Assembly (NCBI GenBank): GCA_964483805.1
Contig: CAZADH010000246.1
Coordinates: forward strand, 1-9,447
Origin: CAZADH01 sp964483805
Lineage (GTDB): Bacteria; Muiribacteriota; Ozemobacteria; Ozemobacterales; Ozemobacteraceae
Direction of reading: 5' to 3'
Length of the DNA stretch: 9,447 nt
Under the pieces are notes generated by a model. The model had not been told where the DNA came from, did no database searches, and saw only the letters and a list, made by a program, of their open reading frames with translations. Below, piece by piece: positions 1-6,282 of this stretch; the first letter of the stretch is position 1; each line of letters opens with the position of its first letter. The position numbers were made by a program, and so were the translations under genes.

Positions 1-2
1 CC

Positions 3-854
3 CTGCGTGAGTTTCTCGACGGTGCCGGGATCGACGTGCCCGGCGGATGGATGATTCACGAAGGCTACGGGGAGTTTGCCCGTCGCCGGTTCGATGTCAT
101 CATCAACTGTGTTGGGGTTGGCACGCTGCGAGGGGGAGCCAACACGGCCGCCGACTATTTTCTGGTCACCGAGCGTTTCGACAATCTCGTCATCGACGCG
201 ATGCGCGAGCACTCGCCGGCGAGCTGCTACCTCGCGATCGGCAGCGGTGCGGTGTATGGTGGAGGTTTCGCGGAACCGGCGCACCGTGACACGGTGCATC
301 CAATCCACGTCAATCGGGTCGCTCCGACCGAGTATTACGCGATCGCGCGCCTGAATGCGGAGGCCAAGCACCGGGCTTTGACCCATCTGCGCATCATCGA
401 CCTGCGCTTGTTCTCGTATTTCACTCGGTACATCGATCTGGCGGACGGTTACCTGATCACGGATATTGTCGATTGTTGTGTGAAGAACCGGCCGTTCGTC
501 ACCGACGATCTTGAAATCGTGCGGGATTATCTGCATCCCGACGATCTGTATTCGTGCATCGAGCGATGTGTCGAGGCTGACGGCCACCTCAATGCGGCGA
601 TCGATCTGGTCAGTGCGGCGCCGGCAGCGAAAAGTGAGATCCTGGCCCTCTTCACCCGCGAGTTCGGTCTGCGTGTCGAGAAGGTGGCCGACCGCTGCGA
701 CGACAGTCCTACGGGGTATAAGGCTCATTACTATTCGGTGACGGGTGGGGCCGCTCCCGTGGGCTTCGTTCCCGGCCACACCAGTCTGGAAACGCTGGCG
801 AGCGAGGCTGGAGCCCTGATCGGGAGGCTTTGCGCCGGTTCCTCTCGGCCGTAG
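3..854 (+). CDS. NAD-dependent epimerase/dehydratase (SDR family), 5'-truncated by window edge
   Basis: The frame is open from the first complete codon at position 3 to the TAG at 852-854, so the true start and the N-terminal Rossmann glycine motif lie upstream. The GTG at 36 is in frame, but nothing marks it as the real start. Visible landmarks are a beta-strand ending FDVIINCVGVGT (cofactor side), the serine motif IGSGAVYGGG (from about 234), and the catalytic Tyr region EYYAIARLNAEAKH (from 330). These are the order and spacing of extended SDR sugar epimerases/dehydratases. The later REFGLR region and C-terminal part also fit a nucleotide-sugar enzyme. Oddity: the canonical YxxxK reads Tyr(336-338)-A-I-A-Arg(348-350), so the usual catalytic lysine is arginine. 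The likely role is to make or modify an NDP-sugar for a surface glycan in the cytoplasm; the exact substrate cannot be told. It ends 36 nt from the convergent radical SAM gene. Confidence 0.85.
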   Translation: MREFLDGAGIDVPGGWMIHEGYGEFARRRFDVIINCVGVGTLRGGANTAADYFLVTERFDNLVIDAMREHSPASCYLAIGSGAVYGGGFAEPAHRDTVHPIHVNRVAPTEYYAIARLNAEAKHRALTHLRIIDLRLFSYFTRYIDLADGYLITDIVDCCVKNRPFVTDDLEIVRDYLHPDDLYSCIERCVEADGHLNAAIDLVSAAPAAKSEILALFTREFGLRVEKVADRCDDSPTGYKAHYYSVTGGAAPVGFVPGHTSLETLASEAGALIGRLCAGSSRP

Positions 855-890
855 CGGGGTTGTCGCCCGCCCGACCGGCAACTGTGGGCG

Positions 891-1955
891 TCAACTCCGG
901 CGGTTGTTGCTGCCCGGCGGGAAGGCGTCGGACCAGGGGATCGGTACCGGTCGGCCCTTGATCCGTCCTTCGACGATCCCGGTTATGAAGTCGCGGTCGG
1001 CGGCGATGAGGCAGGTGTCGTGGTGATCGCCAAAATAGTGGCCGCTCAGCCCGCGCTGCACAATGGTGGCCAGTGGTTCGCGCAGGACGTTGCCCAGCGA
1101 GACGTGCAGATACGGGCAGGGCAGGACGTCGCCGTGCTCGGTGATCGAAAACATGCCCTTAACCGCGATACAGCCCAGGTTCAGTCCGTAGGCCGGGGTC
1201 AGGTGCGTAAATACGCGGTATTTCGTTTCGAGGGTCCGCATGGTGGCGAGATCCCGATCGTCGATGATGACGTCGAGGTTGCCTTCCCACGCGCCCACGG
1301 GTTTGGCGAAGGTGACAAAGACCCCGATGTCGCGGCGGTTGAAATACTCGACGAATTGCAGGAACTCGGGGCTGTGGAGCCGCTGTTTGGTGACCACCGT
1401 CTGCACGAACAGATCGAGGCCGGCGCTGGCGGCGGCGTCGACGGCCCGGAGTGCCCGCGCATGGGCGCCCGGACACCGGCGGAACTCGTCATGCGCGGCG
1501 GGGTCGAGGCTGTCGATGCTGAGTTGGATGCGATCGACGCCGATCGCGGCGAGGTGCTTTGCCCGGTCTTCGTCAAGAAACCAGCCATTGGTGTCGCAAT
1601 TGATGTAAAACCGCTGGGGATCGATGGCGGCCACGACCTGATCGAAGTCGGCGAAAGTGAGCGGTTCGCCGCCGGTGATGACAAAGCGGGCCAGGCCCAT
1701 GGCATCGGCCTGGTCGGCGATGGCTGCCACATCGCGCGGGGTCAAAGCGCGCCGGTCGAGGTGCCCCTGAAATCGCTTGATCGAGCAATGGACGCAAGAG
1801 AAGTTGCATTGATACCGGTACTGCAGTTGCACGATGGCGATACTTTCGCCGCGTGCTACCCGGGGGCCGAATTCGGCGAGTTTGGCAAAGACGCGCGGTT
1901 TCTTGTCTTTGAGTTTCTGACGGCGTCGCAGTTCTTCGGGCGACAGTCCGGCCAT
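891..1955 (-). CDS. Radical SAM protein with twitch/SPASM-like C-terminal cysteines
   Basis: The product is 354 aa from the ATG at 1955. The frame extends upstream to a GTG at 2027, but the ATG is preferred because AAGGG lies 8 nt before it and the upstream 24 codons look like leader. The radical SAM [4Fe-4S] motif CNFSCVHC is at residues 50-57 (C50, C54, C57), and the SAM-binding GGEP is at 95-98. Other landmarks are NCDTNGW (119-125) and IQLSIDSLD (143-151), typical of the MoaA/PqqE-like TIM barrel. The C-terminal part has C262, then C280 in GDVLPCPY followed by LGNVL, then C315. This resembles a twitch or reduced SPASM domain binding an auxiliary Fe-S cluster. The enzyme should reductively cleave SAM to a 5'-deoxyadenosyl radical in the cytoplasm; the substrate is unknown. 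No peptide precursor gene is seen nearby, so a sugar, lipid or small-molecule target is as likely as a peptide. It is transcribed divergently from the glycosyltransferase operon and converges on the epimerase. Confidence 0.92.
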   Translation of the reverse strand: MAGLSPEELRRRQKLKDKKPRVFAKLAEFGPRVARGESIAIVQLQYRYQCNFSCVHCSIKRFQGHLDRRALTPRDVAAIADQADAMGLARFVITGGEPLTFADFDQVVAAIDPQRFYINCDTNGWFLDEDRAKHLAAIGVDRIQLSIDSLDPAAHDEFRRCPGAHARALRAVDAAASAGLDLFVQTVVTKQRLHSPEFLQFVEYFNRRDIGVFVTFAKPVGAWEGNLDVIIDDRDLATMRTLETKYRVFTHLTPAYGLNLGCIAVKGMFSITEHGDVLPCPYLHVSLGNVLREPLATIVQRGLSGHYFGDHHDTCLIAADRDFITGIVEGRIKGRPVPIPWSDAFPPGSNNRRS

Positions 1956-1963
1956 GGCAGTGT

Positions 1964-1969
1964 CCCTTC
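1964..1969 (-). promoter_or_regulatory. Ribosome binding site of the minus-strand radical SAM gene
   Basis: On the minus strand GAAGGG lies 8 nt before the ATG at 1955. It is the only good purine-rich site near a start candidate for this gene, and it decides the choice of 1955 over the upstream GTG at 2027. Confidence 0.6.
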
Positions 1970-2084
1970 GTTGCAGGAGAGATGGTGGGGCCGAGCCAAT
2001 CTGGATCTTACGTGTCTTCTGGGGCACGATGCAAGCGCGATTCCCCGCAGGCGGCCCCGTGTGCGGTGAGCCGGCGTGAATCGG

Positions 2085-2115
2085 CTGGCATCGTCGCTCG
2101 GCTTACGGATATAAT
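2085..2115 (+). promoter_or_regulatory. Candidate sigma70-type promoter of the glycosyltransferase operon
   Basis: A perfect -10 hexamer TATAAT lies at 2110-2115, standing out in GC-rich surroundings. The best -35 candidate is CTGGCA at 2085-2090 (4 of 6 matches) with a long 19-nt spacer, so the -35 part is weak. Transcription would begin near 2121-2124, at or just before the ATG at 2124. An in-frame TAA at 2112-2114, inside the -10, rules out any earlier start for that gene. The same AT-rich patch reads TATTAT on the other strand and could also serve the divergent radical SAM gene, though no matching -35 is evident there. Confidence 0.55.
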
Positions 2116-2123
2116 ACGGCACC

Positions 2124-3056
2124 ATGAAACGACTGATCAGCATCGTTACTGCGTGTTACAACGAAGAGCACAATGTCGGACCGCTGGTTGAGGCGGTGCG
2201 GCAGGTGATGGCCGGATGCCCCCGGTATGACTACGAACACCTGTTCATCGACAACTGTTCCACCGACGGTACGGTGGCGGCACTCCGCCGGTTGGCTGCA
2301 GAAGATGCGCGGGTCAAGGTCATCATCAACTCGCGGAACTTTGGGCATGTGCGCTCGCCGGCCTACGCGTTGATGCAAGCCCGCGGCGCTGCCGTCATTG
2401 CCATGGCGGCTGATTTCCAGGATCCACCGACACTTATCCCGCAGTTTCTGGCGCAATGGGAAGCAGGCGCCAAGATCGTGGTCGGGGTCAAGAACCAGAC
2501 GGACGAGGGCTTGGTGATCGGCTGGGCTCGGCGGGCATATTATCGGCTGGTCCGGCGACTGGCCGAGGTCGACCTGGTCGAAAACTACACCGGCTTTGGT
2601 TTGTATGATCGTGTGGCCATCGAGGCGTTCAAGAGCATCGACGATCCGTACCCGTATTTTCGTGGATTGGTGTGCGAGGTCGGTTTCCCCCGCGCCGAGG
2701 TGTTGTATGCGCAGCCGCGGCGGCGCTCTGGCTCGACGAAGAACAACTTATATACATTGTATGACACCGCGATGCTCGGCATCACGAATTTTTCGTTGGT
2801 ACCGTTGCGCCTGACCACGCTCATGGGGTTCGTGATGTCGCTGCTGAGCATGGTGGTCGCCGTCGTTTACTTCGCCTACAAACTCGTGCGCTGGCGCGAG
2901 TTCCCGGTGGGTATTGCGCCGCTGGTCATCGGGTTGTTTTCGATGGCCTCGGTGCAGATGTTCGTGACCGGCATTCTCGGGGAGTACGTGGGCACGGTAT
3001 TCATGAAGGTGGCCCGGCGACCGCTGGTGGTCGAGAAGGAGCGCATCAACTGCTGA
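2124..3056 (+). CDS. GT2 glycosyltransferase, GtrB/CsbB/DPM-synthase-like (polyprenyl-phosphate sugar synthase)
   Basis: The product is 310 aa, the usual length for this family. The GT-A domain starts with ISIVTACYNEE (residues 5-15). IDNCSTDGT (42-50) stands where many relatives have DDxSxDGT. RNFGH (71-75) follows, then the metal-binding ADFQDPP (96-102, the ADLQDPP motif). Further on are NYTGFGLYDR and the RRRSGSTKNN loop, which match R-x-x-G-x-S-K-x-N of polyprenyl-phosphate GTs. Two C-terminal hydrophobic segments (roughly residues 230-255 and 265-290) anchor it in the inner membrane. Family members transfer a sugar from an NDP donor to undecaprenyl or dolichyl phosphate on the cytoplasmic face; the sugar is not predictable here. 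The start is fixed by the in-frame stop at 2112-2114. No Shine-Dalgarno is visible before it. Its TGA overlaps the next ATG by 1 nt, so it heads a translationally coupled operon. Confidence 0.93.
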   Translation: MKRLISIVTACYNEEHNVGPLVEAVRQVMAGCPRYDYEHLFIDNCSTDGTVAALRRLAAEDARVKVIINSRNFGHVRSPAYALMQARGAAVIAMAADFQDPPTLIPQFLAQWEAGAKIVVGVKNQTDEGLVIGWARRAYYRLVRRLAEVDLVENYTGFGLYDRVAIEAFKSIDDPYPYFRGLVCEVGFPRAEVLYAQPRRRSGSTKNNLYTLYDTAMLGITNFSLVPLRLTTLMGFVMSLLSMVVAVVYFAYKLVRWREFPVGIAPLVIGLFSMASVQMFVTGILGEYVGTVFMKVARRPLVVEKERINC

Positions 3057-4588
3057 TGTCGGGGCCAATGTTGCTGTTGATCAATCCTGCTCTGGATGCC
3101 CGCGCCCAGGATCCGGCGTTATCGGCCTTGTTGTATTCGTCGATGCCGGTGGGCCTTGGCTACCTGGCGGCGACGGTGCAGCAACGCTGCGGTTTGCCGG
3201 TGCAGATTCTCGACGAAGCCGTCGCCCCGGTCGAACGGGCGACGCTGGAGCGCTGGTTGAAGCCGCCGAGCGTGGTGCGGTGGGTGGGTCTGTCGTCGGT
3301 GACATTGGCAAGCGGGCGGGCCTACGAGCTGGCAAGGCAGATCAAGGACATCGCTCCCGACTTGCCCGTGTTCATTGGTGGGCCACACCCGACGGCCAGG
3401 CCGGACGAGGCGCTGGAGACGGGTTGCATCGACGTCGTGGTGCGCCATGAGGGTGAGGACACGCTCGTCGAGTTGCTGCAGAAATCGATGCGGGGCGAGG
3501 CTCTCGTCGGTGTCGCCGGGACGTCGTGGCGAACCGGCGATGGACGATGTCACCACGCAGAGCAGCGACCGTGTCCGGATCTGGCGACACTGCCGCCTTT
3601 TCCCTACGAGTTGTTTGCAGAGCACCAGGCCTGTTACAACGATTTCGGAATGATCGTGACGTCGCGTGGGTGCCCATTCCCCTGCATTTTTTGCTCGAAC
3701 CGGATCGTCATCGGTCGTCAATACCGTGTATTCCCTGACGAGACCGTGTTTCGTGCAGTGGGCGATCTGATCGGGCGATACGGGCAGCGGTTGATCCAGT
3801 TCATGGACGACAACTTCGTGGTCGATCGGGCTAGATTCTTCCGGTTGATCGATGGTTTCATGGCTCGCGGTTACCACCAACGGGCGCAGTTTGCCGCACA
3901 GGCCCGCGGAGTCGACCTGACCCCCGAGGTGGTGGCGGCGATGAAGCGAGCGAACTTTGTGGCCGTTGGCACCGGGACGGAGACTGCCTCGGAAAGGCTG
4001 ATGACGACCTTGCGCAAGTGCGAACGGGTGGCCGAGGTGGTGGCGGGCATCGAGAACGCGAACCGCGCCGGGTTGGCAGTGCAGACCACGTTCATCTTCG
4101 GCATTCCCGGAGAAACCGCGCAGGACCGGCGCGACTCGTTTGCTCTGGCCTGCCGGTTACCGATCACGTCGGCCCGTTTCAACACGGCGACGCCGTATCC
4201 CGGCACCGAGTTGCATGCCATGGCCCTGCGAGAGAACCGGCTGCACGTTGCCCCCGCCTGGCGCAATTTCAGCGTGCAATACTACCTGTTCGGCAACGAT
4301 CTGCCGTATGTGCCGCAGGGGACCGGCCGTTTTCGGCTCATCCTCGACACGATGCTGGCCAATCTTGGTTTCTATCTGCAGCCGCGCCGTTTGTGGGCAG
4401 CGCTAACCCGTATAGACACCGGGTTTGGTGGGGTCATTTCGCTGCAACACCGGCGCTCTTCGTTGACAATGTATGCACACGCGATACGAGTGGCCGGGCG
4501 GATTCTGGCGCGGCTGGTCGAAGTGTCGCTGCGGGCGTGGCGCGAGCACTGGTCGGAGCGGCGGCGGGCCGGGCGACGCCAGCCATGA
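3056..4588 (+). CDS. B12-binding-domain radical SAM protein
   Basis: The product is 510 aa. The N-terminal part (about residues 5-150) is a cobalamin-binding-type Rossmann domain: LLLINPA at the start, GLGYLAA (33-39), IGGPHPT (107-113) and VRHEGEDTL (129-137). The radical SAM core follows with TSRGCPFPCIFC, giving C206, C210 and C213. FMDDNF, GTGTETASERL and FIFGIPGET follow in the order seen in BchE-like enzymes. No DxHxxG cobalamin-ligand motif is seen; the corresponding region reads ILDEAVAP, as in many members of this class where cobalamin is bound without a histidine ligand. The last 50 or so residues are rich in Arg and may lie on the membrane. The family carries out methylations, cyclisations and other radical steps on lipids, tetrapyrroles and natural products; the substrate here is unknown. 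The ATG overlaps the preceding TGA by 1 nt, with AAGGAG 14 nt upstream. The end overlaps the following GT-C-like gene by 4 nt, which ties it to lipid-linked sugar chemistry. Confidence 0.92.
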   Translation: MSGPMLLLINPALDARAQDPALSALLYSSMPVGLGYLAATVQQRCGLPVQILDEAVAPVERATLERWLKPPSVVRWVGLSSVTLASGRAYELARQIKDIAPDLPVFIGGPHPTARPDEALETGCIDVVVRHEGEDTLVELLQKSMRGEALVGVAGTSWRTGDGRCHHAEQRPCPDLATLPPFPYELFAEHQACYNDFGMIVTSRGCPFPCIFCSNRIVIGRQYRVFPDETVFRAVGDLIGRYGQRLIQFMDDNFVVDRARFFRLIDGFMARGYHQRAQFAAQARGVDLTPEVVAAMKRANFVAVGTGTETASERLMTTLRKCERVAEVVAGIENANRAGLAVQTTFIFGIPGETAQDRRDSFALACRLPITSARFNTATPYPGTELHAMALRENRLHVAPAWRNFSVQYYLFGNDLPYVPQGTGRFRLILDTMLANLGFYLQPRRLWAALTRIDTGFGGVISLQHRRSSLTMYAHAIRVAGRILARLVEVSLRAWREHWSERRRAGRRQP

Positions 4589-6282
4589 TGGCCGACCTGC
4601 CTCGTGCCGGAGCGGAGGGTGTGGCAGGGGTGCCGGCCGCAACCGAAGCGGCCGCGGGGTCCGCCTGCCGTTTCCCGGGGGTGAACCGGTGGTTCTTTGC
4701 CGGGATCGTCCTGGTCAACCTGGCTGTGTTTCTGCCCATGTTCGGGCACGTGTTTCGCAACGACGACTGGCAACTCTTTCATCTGACCCATGGTTTGGGG
4801 TGGTTGCAGTTGCCGTATTTCGCCGACATGAGTCTGCGGACGGGCTTCGTCTGGATCTTTCGTCCGCTGGGTGGGCTGATCCTCGGCATCCAGCGGCTGT
4901 TGTTCGGTCCCGAGTATTTTCTCTACCACTGCCTCGGATTCATCTCGCACATGGTGGTAGTGTGGTTGCTGTTGCGTCTCATGTTGACGTTTCAGGGGGG
5001 GCCACTCGCCTATGGCTTCGCCCTGCTGTATTCGCTCATGGTCGGCAACTTCGATTGTGTGGCCTGGTTGACCAGTTACTATTACGTGGTGCAAACCGCG
5101 TTGATCCTGGCGGCGTTGGTCGAGTTGCGCGAACAACTGGCCCGTGGCCCCGGCCGCGAGCTGCGGGGTGGACCCATCCTGTTGGCCCTGGGTCTGTCGG
5201 TGTTTCTCACCGAAAATGGCGCCGTGTTCGCCCTGGTTCTCGCCGCATTCGGCCTGGCCTACAGTCATGTCGTGCACGGTGAGACGACCCGTTTCCGACC
5301 GATCGCCGTGCGCCTGTCGGCACTGGCGGCATTTTATGTAGTACTGTTTGTGGGACACGGTCTGGTGGTGCTGCAGTGGGTTACCCCGGAGCGGGGTTCA
5401 GCGGTCGTTGCGGCGCAGACCTTGCCTGAGACCCAGCATCTGGGCACGGTGTGCCTGGTTCAGGTGCCGATCTGGGTGAACTACGTGCAGAAGATCTTCA
5501 TGCCGGCGAGCGTCGGTTGCCTGGCGAGTCGCTCGATTTTGCATGTGCGTCTGCTCGATGGGTTTTCGGGCGGTTTCTCGGGTCTGGTCAACAGTCTTGC
5601 CGTGGTGGCCGTCTTCGGAGGGTTTCTCCGATTGGGTCGAATCTACGGCGATTCGGCGTGGCCGGACCGGGGTTGGTGGATCGGGTTGTTCCTCGTCATG
5701 GGCGTTCTGAGCGTCTTGACCGTGACGGCGGGGCGTGTGAGCACCTATGGTCTGGGCCCGATCATGGAAAGCAGCCGCTACATGTATTTCTTCAATGCCT
5801 GCGCGATGCTCCTTTTCATGGCGGTTCTGGGAACCGGGGCCTGGGATTCACTGGCGGGAATGGGATGGCGACGGGCCACCCTCTGCGGGGTACTTTTGCT
5901 GGCCGTTCTGCATGGATGGCAGAGCTTCAATGGGTTGTCGATGATTTCGCGGGTGACTGCCGACGTGCGCAGTTATTTCGACGCGGTGCGCAGTTTCGTG
6001 CGCGAACATGCGCGCGAACCGGACTTGTCGATATGCATGCTGACCCCGCCGCCGCCGACCAGGCTCAACGACACGGTTCATCTCGTGTACTGTCTCGATG
6101 GTTTCTTCCGTCATCTCACCGATTATTACCGTCCTAAGTACCTGTTACGGTTCGACGCGGATCTGGGGCGCGTCGTTCCCGTGACGGCTGGCGGGAGTGC
6201 CTCCATGGGGCCGTGGCCGAATCCGGAGCAATGGTTGCGCACGATCGGGACGGCGCCGGCGCTATTGGCGGACACGCCATGA
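4585..6282 (+). CDS. Polytopic membrane protein, putative GT-C-type glycosyltransferase
   Basis: The product is 565 aa from the ATG at 4585, which overlaps the preceding stop by 4 nt (ATGA). A second in-frame ATG at 4588 is an equal alternative. The frame is open further upstream only as a shadow of the radical SAM gene. A 33-residue Ala/Gly-rich leader is followed by about ten hydrophobic helices ending near residue 447, and then a soluble tail of about 118 residues. After the first helix (about 36-54) comes FRNDDW (57-62) in the first predicted extracytoplasmic loop. This adjacent Asp pair, followed by the FRPLGGL and YHCLGF..HMVVVWLLLRL segments, is the pattern of GT-C enzymes of the PMT/ArnT type and relatives, which use polyprenyl-phosphate sugars. 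This assignment rests on motif and topology resemblance, so the family is less certain than for the neighbours. It probably acts at the outer face of the inner membrane on a donor made by the upstream GT2. It could instead be a non-catalytic membrane subunit. Confidence 0.85.
   Translation: MMADLPRAGAEGVAGVPAATEAAAGSACRFPGVNRWFFAGIVLVNLAVFLPMFGHVFRNDDWQLFHLTHGLGWLQLPYFADMSLRTGFVWIFRPLGGLILGIQRLLFGPEYFLYHCLGFISHMVVVWLLLRLMLTFQGGPLAYGFALLYSLMVGNFDCVAWLTSYYYVVQTALILAALVELREQLARGPGRELRGGPILLALGLSVFLTENGAVFALVLAAFGLAYSHVVHGETTRFRPIAVRLSALAAFYVVLFVGHGLVVLQWVTPERGSAVVAAQTLPETQHLGTVCLVQVPIWVNYVQKIFMPASVGCLASRSILHVRLLDGFSGGFSGLVNSLAVVAVFGGFLRLGRIYGDSAWPDRGWWIGLFLVMGVLSVLTVTAGRVSTYGLGPIMESSRYMYFFNACAMLLFMAVLGTGAWDSLAGMGWRRATLCGVLLLAVLHGWQSFNGLSMISRVTADVRSYFDAVRSFVREHAREPDLSICMLTPPPPTRLNDTVHLVYCLDGFFRHLTDYYRPKYLLRFDADLGRVVPVTAGGSASMGPWPNPEQWLRTIGTAPALLADTP

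Noticed and set aside
854..870. GCGGG/CCCGC inverted repeat with a 7-nt loop between the convergent genes, as a possible terminator.
   Set aside because: The stem is only 5 bp, there is no T-run on either strand, and such short GC repeats are common at this base composition.
2004..2034. Minus-strand TTGCAT and TAAGAT hexamers, 18 nt apart, as a promoter of the radical SAM gene.
   Set aside because: The elements match consensus at only 3 of 6 and 4 of 6 positions, which is near chance level in a region of this size.
1020..2069. A 349-codon plus-strand frame opposite the radical SAM gene.
   Set aside because: The minus strand encodes clear CxxxCxxC and GGEP motifs here. The plus-strand product has no family resemblance and is a mirror of that coding frame.
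4018..4584. Upstream extension of the GT-C-like gene to an earlier start at 4018.
   Set aside because: This part overlaps the radical SAM gene in another frame and reads as Arg/Ala-rich shadow. The ATGA overlap at 4585 is the natural coupled start.
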